Positions 21,881 through 34,934 of a stretch of 64,000 nucleotides of DNA are shown piece by piece. The DNA is from Cliona cf. orientalis (taxonomy: Eukaryota; Porifera; Demospongiae; Clionaida; Clionaidae). The position numbers and the translations under genes were made by a program. Below the pieces are notes generated by a model, which searched no databases, was not told where the DNA came from, and was given only the letters and a program-made list of their open reading frames with translations. The stretch covers positions 23,682,058 through 23,746,057 of the forward strand of contig OZ005689.1 in assembly GCA_963930775.1 (NCBI GenBank), given 5' to 3'. Each line of letters begins with the position of its first letter. Position 1 is the first letter of the stretch.

Positions 21881-21884
21881 GTGC

Positions 21885-22262
21885 TCGCTCTGCTCTGCTC
21901 AAACATTGCTACCGAACTACAGACAGGTAAGACAAAGAACAGACCTCGCCTCGCTTCGCTCAAGGCTTGGTGGCTAGCGCCAGCGCCTGCTTTAGCAGGC
22001 CTCTCGAAACGCGCGGCACTTTCGTGCCAATCGTTCAACAATGCGTCTCTATGGCCCGAGGCATTAAGGCCAACCTTCTTTTTTGCACACGGCCCTACAG
22101 TTCTGACCAATCCTGAGCCTTGTAGTGCTGCTTCTCTCCACCCGCGCCACGCATTCATAGCAACCGGGCGCATCCAAGACGCGTATCCATGCCCTCATGT
22201 AATGACACGGACTATAATTATAAGAAAAATGATCGTCTAAAAAATATTTTTCGTTGTATATA
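21885..22262 (-). repeat. Interspersed repeat, copy B (reverse)
   Basis: Reverse-complement copy of the repeat at 63365-63725; a more diverged copy lies at 34216-34500. The diagnostic end is ACGAAAAATATTTTTCAGAC, then TTATATAGTCCGTGTCATTACATGAGGGC and GGATACGCGTC. It also has a GC-rich interior with GCCTGCTTTAGCAGGC hairpin. Non-coding. It abuts the truncated 3' end of the Tnp2-like pseudogene at 22291. Confidence 0.7.
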
Positions 22263-22290
22263 TATAATAATATAACAAGAAACTTAGAAC

Positions 22291-24330
22291 TTAATTTTGC
22301 CTTGTAGATGGAACACAGATAATATACCTAGTAGGTGAGCCAAAATCCATAAACAGACACTTTCGTTCGATTGTATTGGCCTCAACAACTGACCAGTAAC
22401 GTATAAGATTGTTATCAAGAGGTGTCTGTCCAGGTTGAAGACAGTGTAAACAGCCAAATTTACCGTTGAACTGCGGCATGTTTGTTACTTGGGCCCTAGC
22501 AAAGAGGTCTATTGCACACATTAATAGCATTGCATGTGCCTGGTACACTCCATCAGGTGTATGAACTTCAATACCTAGATAGGTACAATAATTATAGTAG
22601 TAGTAGTAGTAAATACACTATACACACACATGCACAAATCACACACGCCCACCCACATACATGTACTCTTAGGGGGAGGATTGGGGTGCCCTGTAAAATA
22701 ATCATGTTCCTGGACAGATACACACACAAGTGATAATGTAACACGTGTATGCACACACACACATATTCAGTACTATAAATTGCACATGCCACAAATCACC
22801 CATCACCCTAAAACATACCTTCTCGATATAGGCTGCTAATCTCTTGCAGGGGCGGATCCAGGATTTATCAGAGGGGAGTTCTTTAATACCGGGTAGTATA
22901 ATAGTATGCGTGCGAATTTGTAAGCCATGCCCACTTTGCTCGTTGACCACGCCCACTTCTCGCTAGATTGCGTGTTCAAGGTCTTGTGATGCACTCCAAG
23001 ACTTCAAATCGACCAAATATCACTAAGAAATGTCCAAGTAGGTGAGCTAAAGACAGGGGGTTTAGTACTGTAGCTAGCTAAAGGCATGGGGGGTTCTATG
23101 AAGCCTAGATTTTACACTACTATACAGGCTAAGTACTAGACACCTAATCAGAAAGGGGGGTTCGTTCGAGCCCATCGAACCCTCTCTGGATCCGCCCGTC
23201 TTGAATCACAGTAGAAAAAAATAAGTTCATCAGAGGTTTGTTTTTTGAAAACCACAATCTTGCTAGAAGGACATTATCCCTCACAAATTTATAGTATATG
23301 TACACACATCATTAAGTTACCATAAACTATATCATTATAAAGAGTGATCATAATTCCTTGGATTTATTAAAGAAATATGCAAACAATGCATATTATGTAC
23401 ATATACATATCAGTGTTGACATGCATCCATACTGTACAGTGACATTGTGCATACAATGTACATGCACCTGTACCTTTACGTTTTGGTAGCTCATTTACCA
23501 CAATCCAGACTGGCCATAGTGTTGCCTTGGATGAGCGAAACACAGCAACAAGCTTATGTTGGCAGGATGAGACAAAACTCCTTATGCTTGGTGTATCCTT
23601 CACCATCATAGACATCCAAAATAATGTGAGGGTCATAATTAATTGAATTAAACCTTTCTTGTAGTAGATCCCACGTTTCTTTTTCTGTCAGAAATATTAT
23701 TTCTATATAATCAGAACATTACCTAATTTACGTAAAGATTGGGATAACCAAACAGGAGTATTAGGTTAATATATCACATTACTTACCTTCCATCATTTTT
23801 TTTATCTGAGGACCAATGGACACGGTAAGGAACGTCCCTTGATGTCGACCGTAGCAACCCGCTGTTGTGCAAACCGAGCCTTGTGACGTGCCTGCAAGGC
23901 ATACCTCACAATAGTAATGTACAGTTGGCTGCGAGTGTGGAAATATTATGTTGCTGAATAATTGCTTGAGACGGTGAACACTTAGAGGGATTTGAACTGA
24001 AGGTGGTAAAAATGCTGATACTAGCTGAAGAAGTTCAGTGAAAGCCCTGTGTCAAACTATGCTTTATTACATAGTAAAATAAAAGCAGATAACCATCAAA
24101 CACAGTTACTAGTCTTGGATGCCTCGTACAAAGGTGAGGTGGTAAGTAAGGTGCGTTCACCGATGCTATCTTCCTCTTCATAGTCTTCAGTAGAACTTGC
24201 ACTACTGAGTGAGAGACAACTCATCCTCTTCACTCAGTTCATCGAATGAACTCTCAGAGGAATCTGTTGGGCTTCCTCCATAGCACTCCTCACTTGAGCT
24301 GTCTGAAGGCAGCAAACTATCAGATAACTA
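22291..24330 (-). pseudogene. Tnp2/CACTA-like transposase, second copy (decayed)
   Basis: Minus-strand exons: an acidic Ser/Glu-rich N-terminal exon (about 24330-24100, with a frameshift) ending SPLYEASKT; 24046-23787 with AFTELLQLVSAFLPPS, CEVCLAGTSQGSVC and HQGTFLTVSIGPQIKK; 23684-23480 with DVYDGEGYTKHKEF and, after an internal deletion/frameshift, SSKATLWPVWIVVNELPKR; 22574-22291 with YQAHAMLLMCAIDLFARAQV and NMPQFNGKFGCLHCLQPGQ. This order is the N-terminal and central part of a transposase family widespread in cnidarians and sponges, similar in layout to Tnp2 of CACTA elements. The C-terminal half is missing. It is divergent from the BEN-domain gene starting at 25074, the same pairing as in the element at 45780-58212. 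A hAT-like MITE (22847-23200) has inserted in its last intron. Confidence 0.75.
22847..23200. mobile_element. hAT-like MITE (CAGGGGCGGATCCAGG ends)
   Basis: The left end reads CAGGGGCGGATCCAGG and the right end CTCTGGATCCGCCCG. CAGGGGCGGATCCAGG is a classic terminus of non-autonomous hAT elements. The interior of about 350 bp has G-runs and no coding frame. It lies within an intron of the Tnp2-like pseudogene. Confidence 0.75.
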
Positions 24331-26034
24331 ATATAAGAACAATTGGCAGCATGCAGTTGCCACAGTAAAAACTTATTTAATCGCAGTGTCTAGAGTGCCG
24401 GCAAATTTATATACAAATTTGTATTGCCATATGCAGAAGGGGGCGGGGACTAGGGCTACATAAGAGTACAGTATTTTATATGGACTTACCGACACTATAA
24501 CGCTTAAATTGCAGTGCCGGTACCGGCACTGTAGACACAATATTGTACCTTGTGGTTTTGCAATTTTATGAACAGTGAACATCACTTATTTCAAATTAAT
24601 GGGCAACTACCTATCTACACATAATATACACTGTACTAGCCCCCCCCCCCTGACAAACATAATTTATGCCATGTTATTATTATGATTATTTATATTGACT
24701 GTACCTTTCTCAGATGGTTAAAGCAGAGGACTAGCGCTTGTAGAATCGTAGGTAGTGTCTAATAGACTCTCGCCTTCATTTTCACCACCTGTACATATTC
24801 TAATCTCCGACATTTCGTCAAGATCCAGACTCCCAGAGATGCCAGACTCCTATTGCTCCTCGACAAATTCCTCAGGGCCAACATCCTGGTGCATATCACG
24901 TGTATATCACATGCACGCTCGTATAATTAAATATGCGGTTATCTGCTGCACTCGGGATCAGCTGGGCTAGCTACCCGGTATACAGCTATACAGCTAGGAT
25001 ACAGCTACAGGACGATCGAGGAGTACACCTCTGTGTATATATACGAAGTGCATTCATCAATAGTCTCGGATTTATGGCAGAACGGAAACGAAGACGAGCC
25101 TCCGGTGGAGGATTGACGAAGAGAGTAGCGCGTAAGCTATCAAAACTTATATGACCATTACTTTTTTTATACAGGCAATAAGATGGTGTGTATTTACCAG
25201 CCAATCATACGAGAAGGATCAAGTGGCAAGAACGGTACCGTGAAAATTTTCAACCATAAAAGATACCGGTGACCCAAAACCCTGTCACAATAGCACGTGA
25301 AATTTGGGTGCCGTTTATGCCACTTGACCCGTGAAAATTTCACTCTCTTTAATACAGTATAGTAATATTGTATACCAACGGTATCTGTTTGTTTTGCAGT
25401 TGAAAAAGCTACTGTTCGTATCCGTTTTCTTGACAGCACTTAAGTGTATGTTCTTTCATGGGTGGAGTTGCTGACAATGGAGGAGATGCCGTTTGAGAGG
25501 TATGAGGATCTCATTGCTAGAGTGGAGGTGAAGGCACCCTGGCAGGATCGTCAGGGGAATTTACATATGCAGATGCTGTTGTACTTTCAGAGGAAGTTGT
25601 AAGTAATCAACAGTTGTTTCTACCATAAATCAGTGGGTGAGGTGGTACATTATTTGGGATATCAACACATGTGGAAGAAAAAGAAGCCACTTCAGTCATT
25701 TGTGCAGGTGAAGAAGGTAAGGAATCCTATAATTTTGCATGATGCTCCTATAATATGAATTTTATCATTGCTTGCTGTTCAGGTACTGGTACCGCTTCTG
25801 CAGCCACCAGTAAGGAGTAAGGGCATGGATAAAGGTATGTTGGATAATTTTCATAAAAGGAGTACATTATGGTTTTATAAACCTCTTGTGGTCAATTAGC
25901 TGGAATTCAACACTTAATTTATACTATTCATTCGTTATCAGCTAATACTTTGATGGGAATCAAATTAGTCTTGGTTGATCCAGAATGTGTTTGTTTTGAC
26001 TTGGTCAGCTGAGAATCCTTTTGTGTGTGTGTGT

Positions 26035-26058
26035 GGGGGGGGGGGGGGGGGGGGGGGG
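26035..26058. repeat. Poly-G run of 24 after (GT)n
   Basis: A GT dinucleotide run (26022-26034) passes directly into 24 G within an intron of the BEN gene. Confidence 0.85.
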
Positions 26059-26218
26059 ATCCCCATAGTTGATGCACTAGCCTGTAATATTATTGTAAGG
26101 TTACATATACACTCCAATAGGCATGACTGCCATGTTTCAGTTAATAGGGTCTTTTTTGAACGTCCATACTAATGGTGCAAATTCTGAAATATTTTATCCT
26201 TGATGTATATTTTACTAC

Positions 26219-26697
26219 TGTATATGCTTGAACCCCGGGCTTCTATTTCCTTTGTGGCTCTCGAGTCCTGGCTACAGTTTTTAAATGGGCCAGCATTATT
26301 TGTGTAGCACCATACTGACTCCTGGTCACATGGCGCATGCAGTGCCGCATGGTACGTATACAGCAGCTTTAGATTTTGTTTCTGCCTTCTCCATAGCCTT
26401 TACCTTGCAGGAATACGTTTCGTTTTTGGGCCTCTTGATTGACCATCGATAATACAGGGGGACAAAGCTTACAGAAGGAGCTGCAGGTCTCTGCTCAGTG
26501 GCATACATGATCACCAGTGCAACTACTAAGACCACACTTGCAGCTAACTCCTAGTGCGATAGGTGTCACACCCCCTCAAAGGCACCTGGCCTTTATCTGA
26601 GATCCAGCATTAATTTTTCTCAAGACTCTGACGAACCCCTGGCTTCTAAACGAGACCGGTGTCTATTTGGGGGAGGCTTCTGTTTGAGCATATATAG
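26219..26697. mobile_element. MITE with TATATGCTTGAAC...AGCATATATA termini
   Basis: The left end (TATATGCTTGAACCCCGGGC, then TTCTATTTCC) and the right end (GGAGGCTTCTGTTTGAGCATATATAG) are inverted. A half copy, CTCGAGACCC...GGGAAGCTTCTATTTGAGTATAT, lies at about 39480-39540. Non-coding and intronic. Confidence 0.55.
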
Positions 26698-28530
26698 TAT
26701 GTGATTTTTTTTTCCAGAAACTAAGGCAAAATCTAAGCAGACAAAGACTAAAATGGTGCATTTTTTATTAAGGTCCATTTATATGATCATTTGTGTGGTT
26801 TAGATATGTAGTCCAAAACGAAAGGAAACTACTCCCAAGTCCAGTAGGTGTTGATTTATTTAGCAATGTTATATGTAATTTATTCGTGTGTAGGAGGAAA
26901 AGGTAAAACGATGAGCAAAGAGAAGGTATTAAGTTTTTATATGTAGCATAATAATAAAAATTAATGTGTGTATTACAAGTATATACAGTTACGCACCGAT
27001 GCTAGCAAGAGTGTTGAAAACTTATCATGGCCAACATATCACAGAATGGTTAGTAGGGTGTACTACTGTCAACAGTGTAGGGATTTATATCTACTGCTGG
27101 TTTGTATAGAACTTCAGGAGTCAGCAATGGATACCAGCAAAGAATCCGTGGCCAGTAATGAACACATGGCCAATAAAGATGGAGAGGAGAAGCTACTAAT
27201 TGAGGGCATGCTTCAGCCCAACATAAGCCATTGGATCCTACTGATCCACCCCCTACCAACATTGATTTATCTTCATTTGAAGTGACAGTGCAAACTTCCA
27301 AATAGCCTTCTGAATATAAAACTAAGCCCTCCCCACTCCCATCCATTGTGCAACAAGAAACACCGCCTTGTAGCATGTTAACTCCCATGCCAAACTGATC
27401 TTTTCTTGTTTTGATCAACGATATTTTACACCCGATTCATTTGGTTTTATTCCACCTTCAATTACTCGCCGCCACACATATCCTCCACATAATCAGTTGG
27501 GAAATTCCTCCAATTATGGTTTTGGCTACTCGAGCTCTGGAGCTGTAGTAATTAGTATAGTATGAGCTATTGAGATGTACCTACATGTCATAAATTATTT
27601 TTCAGGAAGAATTTGATCATGACAGTTATTCTGTAGGTTCCAGTAGCTCTTATCTCTCGCAGGTATACACATGGTTATTATACTAGGCACTCTTAATAGT
27701 GATAATTTAATTTATTTGTACCGGCTCTTCTTCAGCGTAAGAGCTCTGATGGGTCAAGGTTCACCTCTCCCCCTACTTCTATGGACCTAGAGTTTGTAAG
27801 ATAGTTAAAAGGTATACACAAACTTTATTATCTTATATTATAATAATATTATACAGGTTTATACCCATTGGATATCGCCTCTGAAAGTTCAGTTGGACCG
27901 AATAATTGAATCTGAATTTCAGAAATTTAGTCGTCACCATTAGAGGGTGATTCTGGATACACTCTTCCTAAGCCTGTTTCTAAAATCCCTGGTAATTATT
28001 AATAGTAACTGTTATGTTATAACATTGCACTCCTGCATGTATGATACATGTAGCTACATTCTTACATGCTGCTGAATCAGATTACGTGGATACTGCTGAT
28101 TATTTCAGTGAGGAGAGTTAAATTTTGAACGCGTAAGGTAATGGTTGTCATGCGCATGCTCATACGCCCGCACTACACCATCAATCTACCCCACAAACAT
28201 ACGTACAAATACATATAAAACCGCTTCCTGTCTCTCGCGTATTCGAGGCTCGCTCAGGCTTGCCCCGAATAAAAAACCTAATAGCAGCTGAGATCTATAC
28301 CAAGGCAGTGTCACTACAAGCATACAGCTAAGATTGATCACCAGTACCTGTACCCTATGATCTGACATTCAGGAACCACTTTTAACCTCAAAATAAAACT
28401 CAAGAAACGACATAGATAGAGCCTACAACTGTATAAATCTATCCCTGCAGCAGGCTTCATTGAGTGGACGTGCCACTTGTATGAATTACACTGAGAAGAA
28501 ATATGGTATTACACAGCATTGAGACGAGCA

Positions 28531-28551
28531 AGAGAGAGAGAGAGAGAGAGA
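28531..28551. repeat. (AG)n microsatellite
   Basis: About ten AG units. A second shorter AG run is at 28701-28718. Confidence 0.9.
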
Positions 28552-30016
28552 TGTATACCATAATTATAGGAAGTATTCACACAACAAGCTTAAGATATCA
28601 ACATAGAGAGCAACACCAAGATATACACATACAAGCGCTCAGGCAAGGGAGGTAGTTATATATCAATAGAGATAAGGAGAAAGAAAGAGAAACGGAGAAA
28701 AGAGAGAGAGAGAGAGAAATATATGCAGACATTTGAGGGAGCAGATAGATGAGGTAACATGTCTCAGAGAAGAGAGAGAGAGGATGAATTGGTAATCAAT
28801 ACATGTGGCCACACCTGGGTACTACAACAAAGTACTAGGCAGAGTTTCACACTGCGTCACATGATTTACACTTCCGGGGGACCTCTGTTATTCAAAAGCA
28901 TCGTTACGAATGTCCATGCAGTGTTTGTGGTACCATGTTTTACACACATCACACTCGGCCATTGTATCGCCTTCTTCCTCGGGCAAGCGGCAGGAGCAGT
29001 AAAGGTCTCGCACATGGGGTTGGTACCCCAATAGCTAGGCCTGAGAAGCTACTGAAGTATCACAGATTGCTAGTGCTAGTATAATAGCTATAGTCTAATA
29101 ATGTTGATCACCTATACTACAATAGTCTACACGCCATGACCATGAGTCCAAGTATACCTGTAGCCAGGCCCTGATCAGGATGACAAGCCTCCATGCAGTC
29201 ATCTTCATGCTCAGGAAAGTGGAGTCTACCAGTACACTAAGTGAGAAGCCAAGTAGTGCAGGTACGTGTATGTTAGAAGAGTACTTTTTCATTGATGATA
29301 TTCTATTCATATACATCAAAATTTACACCTTTGATCTACATGCACAGGCAAGGCATTGTCTTCCACCCAAGACAGCAAGACAGACCTATCTGAATCAGGA
29401 CCTGGTATGAAATACGACCATATCCACAGTAGCTAGCATACCTGTAATGGTCCGTGCGGTAAAAGGTTGTCAATAATATTATAGTGCGTGCATAGTCTAC
29501 ATCGATGCCTCAATTGCAGAGATGAGAGCCACTTCAGTCACAGAAACGATTTTCATGTCCTAGAAAGCTCTATCAAGGCCCTGAATTTTTCACGAATTAT
29601 CTCATGCTATAGGTTGCACCATATTGTGATAACCATGGCAGAGTTAATTATTGGGAATAATTAATAGTAATACATGACATTGTAAACTATACACATCTAT
29701 AGTAAGAAAATAATATTGTAGGTTGCTATCTTGGGTATCCACAAAAGGAGAAGCATAGGGTGTGGATTGACAACCTCTCACAGCAGCGTCTAGAAGAAGC
29801 CGAAAAAAGTGCCACGGATTACATTTCCTTGGGAAAGCCGTTACTCCTGCAAATTATTTTCTCCAAAGTGTTAGAGGAAGCAGGAAAGTGGTGCTGCACC
29901 AAAAGTAAGGGACGGCAAGTCTCGGATCAAGAGAAGCTCTGTGGAATAAGACGTAAATGAATGATTGTGCATTGTATATACAATGTCCTATTGCTTATAA
30001 TATACTGACTCCCTCT

Positions 30017-30019
<3 letters not shown>

Positions 30020-30051
<32 letters not shown>
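30020..30051. repeat. (TC)n microsatellite
   Basis: About sixteen TC units in the last intron of the BEN gene; the pyrimidine run lies about 40 bp upstream of the final acceptor. Confidence 0.9.
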
Positions 30052-30054
<3 letters not shown>

Positions 30055-30719
30055 CCTACTTGGCCCCACCCACTAAACTTCCTCTCATGCATAGTGCATC
30101 TTCACAAAAAGTTTTCATCCAAGCTGGGACTTAAATTCAAAGGAAAGGAGGAGGCTGATAAGTGGGACAAGGCTGTAAAGAAGATGAATGCACACATCCG
30201 CTACCAGTGAAGTGCAGCGCTGAAGGATGGTGCCAAGAATGATCCTGGGTCTGGATCTGAAAGTGAACTGTCCAGTTAATTATTTAGCATTCCAACTCAA
30301 AGATATTGAAATTACTGACTATAACTTATACAGGCTGTCTCTGCTGCAACACTGATTATGCTATTGAGATGGGAGTGTTCTGCGTGTATTATTGGAAAAG
30401 TTAATGGGCGTGGTAAAGGTCGTTAGCATGCACGAAATGAGTTGACGTGGACTAATAGGAATAACTGTTCTCTACATCAAGTCGATATACACTGGATAGT
30501 AGAAGCTAAGGTGCTATAGATGGAGAGCTAAACAGCTGCAGTTACCAAGTAAGAAAGATCGACTCAAGTGATCGACAAAAGTATGCTGGGGGGGGGGGGG
30601 GGGCTGTGGGGAGCGAGGAGGTTTATACCCCTTTAGTACGTAATTATAGTCTCTAGCTACTCCATTTATTATGTTAAGCTATATAATTATTGACCATAAT
30701 ATAACATAAATGAAGGACA

Positions 30720-30907
30720 CCATTTAGTCGCGCGCTAAAACCGATGATGATGTTGTGCATTGAATTGGTATCGCGCTGATGGCATTATTGACGCGCGTTA
30801 ATCCACGCGCCAACGCGCTAAAATTCCTAACAGGACTAGCATGATACTTCGCGCCAATGATGCGTAGTAACGTTATTTTTGCGCAGGGTAGTTTTCACAT
30901 CCGAGTT
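30720..30907. repeat. GC-rich block, possible right end of the copy-2 element
   Basis: A CpG-rich stretch with many GCGCG blocks follows the BEN gene. Its reverse complement ends CGGATGTGAAAACT...ACTACGC, weakly similar to the CCCGTGTGGAAAAGT...ACTACGC terminus at 58212. Similarity is short, so this is tentative. Confidence 0.25.
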
Positions 30908-31559
30908 ACATGTATGCTTCAAATTCTCTGTTCTAAAAAATTACCAGATGTCAGCAGAGAGGCAATCTTAGCGAGTGGCAAGTATATTACATTCATCAAA
31001 AATTGACTTTATTTGTTTGATAAAGGGTTACAAACTGTATAAATCACATCAGGTGTGCCATGTGCTGTTTAAACCGCATACTGCACATGCCAGACTATAA
31101 TTGTGACGCATAAGTGAATGCAAGAGCACACACTAGGGTACATGTACATTGCGAGTGTGTAACTTTGCATGGTAAGTGCACTACTGTGGCAATAATTGTG
31201 CACACGTGGTATGTGTTCTACCTACAGAGCTCTAATTATATTTAGTAGTTGCCTAGCAACCAAAGTATAGGCAATTTGCCAGCTATGGGAAGGGGTTGGG
31301 TCATCATAAAGTAGGCCAATGATGAACAGAGGTCAACTACCAACAAAATAGTTGTCTGGCAGTATTTGGGATGCATTCGACCATGCATCTCATGCACCCT
31401 AATTACTGGCAGAAACTATTGTGTATAGATCAGTATGTCGTTGAAGTCAACTTCATGTGGCTGCTTGTAGAGGGGCATGTATATTTTATCTGCATCTGTG
31501 CACTTAACTCTGTTATAATTGAATAAGCAAAAAAATTGTGTTATCTTGGAGTGTATATA
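30908..31559. other. Non-coding spacer
   Basis: About 650 bp, no supported coding frame. Confidence 0.4.
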
Positions 31560-31976
31560 TGTGATAGGATATGAGAAAAGGGACCATAGCACGCAAAACG
31601 CGATTTTTTGCCATTTTTCAAACTGTCACCATTTCAAGGCCTCAAAAGTCCTGGGCTTCTGGCTTGGTTTGTTAGCAGTTTGGGCCTTCAATTTCACAGA
31701 TCCAACGTTAGAAGCCTGAGCAAGCCTCCTGTCCCGATCAGTGAGCCGCCAAAGCAAGGCATAAAACGGCGATTTTTGAACACGATCGACGCGCGCGCTC
31801 GCCCCGCCCACACCGGAAATGGGCGGGGCTCGCGATTTGCAGCGAGTGTAGTAGGATGAAAGAATATTCATGCCAGGTTTGAAGTTCGTAGCTGCTATGG
31901 TTCCAGAGATATAAACGTTTTAAAATGAAAATTCGGGAAATGCGCGATATGGTCCCTTTTCTCGTATCCTGTCACA
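31560..31976. mobile_element. TA-flanked MITE (TGTGATAGGATATGAG ends)
   Basis: Inverted ends begin TGTGATAGGATATGAGAAAA with GGGACCATA following. TA precedes (31558-31559) and follows (31977-31978). It shares the TGTGA...GAGAAAAGGG end with 16604-17023. The interior includes a CCGCCCACACCGG block also present there in diverged form. Confidence 0.85.
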
Positions 31977-31978
31977 TA

Positions 31979-32636
31979 TGTGACCGGATTTGGGAAAACC
32001 CTCCGTATGGGATCCGCGCGCGATTCGCGCAAAGCGCGTTTTTAGTAGCTCAGGTCTAAATTTGTCAAAGTCCAGATTTTGTCATATACATGTCGAATAA
32101 CCCTTCTTCTAACTGTTGCCCTCTTCTACGGAGGCTAGTCGTGCTATACGAAGGCGAAATAAGCCTTCATTTTGACCCACCTAGTTCGTACACGGAGCCC
32201 GTTGCTATGGGCGGTAATTAGAATTCTCTACCTAGATACAGCTAGATTCATCGATCTACTGTACGTTCGCTTACCTTTTTAGCTTCTTGGGCATCTAAGA
32301 ACAATCGCTTGTCCTTGTCAACAACGAAATTCAACTCTTGCTCGATCTTTACGTTCATTTCGAACGGCTCCGCCCAGGTCCATTTAATTGATTTCCGGGT
32401 CACGCGTAGTATGCGGAAACGCCATACGCGTGCATAGCAACGCCTTTAGACCGTAATTTCTCAATTATTGGGGGTGTGGCGCGATCACAAACAAAGCGCT
32501 GTATCTCCACAACGAAGCGCGCGATCGGCCTATGACTTGAACGCGGGTTACCTCTATGGTAGAGCTTATCAACCATGCATCAAACTCAATTTTCTGAAAA
32601 AATCCCATACGGAGGGTTTTCCCAAATCCGGTCACA
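31979..32636. mobile_element. TA-flanked MITE (TGTGACCGGATTTGGG ends), copy 1
   Basis: The inverted ends TGTGACCGGATTTGGGAAAA and CCCTCCGTATGGGA bound 658 bp. It begins directly after the TA that closes the preceding MITE, so the two share one TA. The interior is the reverse complement of the copy at 34935-35603 and includes TAGCTCAGGTCTAAATTTGTC. Confidence 0.88.
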
Positions 32637-34215
32637 TATAGCTACTGCTATGAAAACTTTATAATTATGAGTTTTTATTCAGGTTCTTGGTTGGGTAACA
32701 GATTTAGTCATAGCAAGTACCGTAGTTAATCGAATACAATGCGTGATCCAATTTAATGCAATAAATTAGGTATCCTTGTTCTTATACCAACACTGCCAGA
32801 ATGAGAATGATGAATGTGCGGCATGAGTTTGAGGGTAATATCATGATTTCAAAGATACAGTACTTGAAGGCAAGAGAGCAAATTTTTTGAACTTCTATTA
32901 TTATGAGCTTCACTGTGCTTAGTAACATCTACAGATAATTATCACTTTTATCATCTTTTTGCACAACTCATTATCCCCATATATAGCTAACAGAGAAACG
33001 TACAAGTTTAGGGTTTTTTTTTAAAACCATTTTTCACAAATCTTGGACAAAGGTGGCACTATCACAAGAGTACTTTGGAGTTAAATCTTCAAATTTGGGG
33101 ATCTGAAACAAGTACATTGAGAGGTCCAAGTGGATTTTCTTAACTCAGAGTACTTTCAAATAGAAAACCAGAAGTTGTTGACACTCTGAAATGACATTTT
33201 TAATGATATCCGACAAACCATACTTCCCTTAGCCTTCAAATTTGGGTCCAAGTAACTTCATATGGTGCCATATCAGAGGGAAAAGTGCAGTTTCTTAACT
33301 CAAAACAATAAGCTTTTTCTATGCCAAAAGTATTTCTCAAAGTGGAACCGCTTGTGAAGCCATGAAACCTAAACTAAAGAAAATTATTACATCACATAAA
33401 TCTAGCTGGAAATATCAAGAAAATGTAAAGGGTCAAGGAAGCTCAAACTAGTGTCAGTTGCTATTATTTTTCTTTACATTTACCTTCCTCTATGAACCAA
33501 GGCAGTGTGGCCCGGGCTGTTTATATCATGATTGTGTGTTTATGTCGAGCTCCTCCAGTTACAGAACGATTGAGCTGTCCATGATAGAGCACTTGCTGCT
33601 CCTGTCAGTGGAGATAATATTATATGCCACGTACTCATGGTTTTCTGTGGTGTTGTATTAGTGAATGGTCTGTATTGTGGTATAATCTTTCTCTTCTTAA
33701 AGCTCATTCGGGACAAATGTGAAGGCTTGTTGTGTATATAATGGCTGATTATTGGCTAGTCAGCTTTGGATGATTTCACTATAGAATGTTTTCCAAAGCA
33801 GCTACGAGTACACATCATCCGACTTGTAATCAGAATAGGGTGAGGAGATATTAATTTACATTTCGATCCAGGAATCAGCCTGCCTGCGCTGCCTTATGTT
33901 GTAGGCTGGCGCTTGTATATAGAATGGAGTTTCAGAACGGGACAAGCGCCAGAACCTCGCTCTAGGATGCCACTGCTACTGGATATGTACATCAGAATCA
34001 GGACCTGTGAACTCTAGCACTGAGAGATCGGGGACAAAACTTGAGCGGTAATTGGTTGCTTACGCTATTGTGTTCAGCAATTTTAAAGTCGAGATCTTCA
34101 TCGTATCTCTATACATAGTATAATTGTTGGACTGAGTCTCGTCATCTTTTCACTGCTCCATGGCATACACTCAAATCAGATGGTTGTACAATTAAGTTAG
34201 AGGAGTTATACTATA
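32637..34215. other. Non-coding spacer
   Basis: About 1.6 kb, A/T-rich, with no gene supported by motifs or splice structure. Confidence 0.45.
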
Positions 34216-34500
34216 TTATACAATGAAAAATATTTTTCAGAGCGACAATTTTCTTATATAGTCCGTGTCATTACATGAGGGCATGGATACACGTCGAGTT
34301 ACCAGTAGCGATCGCAGATAAGTCATGGATACACGTCTTGGACACGCCCAGTTGCTATGGACGCGCTGCGCCGCCGAGTGGGCGGATAGAAAGTCCGTCC
34401 GGCATTGCTTTTATGACGAGCCTCATTGGTCAGAAATTTAGGGCTGTGTGCACAGCTACGTACATCACGGTTATCCATGGCAACCAGAGCGTCTTTCGAG
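34216..34500 (+). repeat. Interspersed repeat, copy A (diverged)
   Basis: Contains AAAAATATTTTTCAGAGCGA, TATATAGTCCGTGTCATTAC and ATGAGGGCATGGATACACGTC, matching the ends of 21885-22262 and 63365-63725. The internal part differs and includes a GGACACGCCC segment. Confidence 0.6.
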
Positions 34501-34934
34501 ATTTTGTGTTCTGAGAGCTGTATCTTGGTCGTTGTTTGCGAGACAAATGAGTGATTTGTTTGACAAAGAGTCGTTCTGAATTCCGTATAGTAAGTGGCTT
34601 TCTTCACTTTTGGCATGTTCATGGATTCTTCTCTTTCAACAGGGAGCTTAGCAAACTGTAGTCAAGTTTTGCTGGCTATCAAGGCAGTTCATTCAAATCA
34701 GTCAAGGTGTATATAGGACTGGAGTTCGGTTAGCTACCTCTACTGACACTTATTCTACAAATGTATTTATCAACGACAAAAATGTTTACTCATGGGTAGG
34801 ACAATATCCTGTTGTATTTGGGGCTTACTTTCCATTATTTTATATCTATTTATTGTAGTTACCTTTAACCAAGAGCATAGATATCATACCGGTATTCTGT
34901 TAGTATATATGTGTTAGTGGGGTGTTTTATTATT

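Larger units (their letters stand above)
25074..30210 (+). pseudogene. BEN-domain protein gene, multi-exon, paired with Tnp2-like transposase (copy 2)
   Basis: Exon 1 (25074-25131) encodes a basic MAERKRRRASGGG start with a GTAAGC donor. An exon near 25407-25599 encodes KATVRIRFLDST, TAA, then VYVLSWVELLTMEEMPFERY. Further exons encode Ser/Pro/Tyr-rich linkers, e.g. 27115-27555 (IEGMLQ..., RYFTPDSFGF), 27609-27662 and 27737-27800. The BEN domain is split between 29722-29953 (CYLGYPQKEKHRVWI, LLQIIFSKV) and about 30098-30210 (HKKFSSKLGLKFKGKEEADK, KKMNAHIRYQ, stop). BEN domains bind DNA or chromatin factors. In-frame stops (near 25442 and 27337) and a frameshift near 27400 suggest a decaying copy. 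Several internal exon limits are approximate. Confidence 0.65.

Noticed and set aside
22592-22792. Cys/Val-rich minus-strand frames
   Set aside because: Translated from GT/CA and CTA simple repeats inside an intron.
34275-34514. Short plus-strand frame in interspersed repeat copy A
   Set aside because: The other two copies of the repeat do not conserve it.
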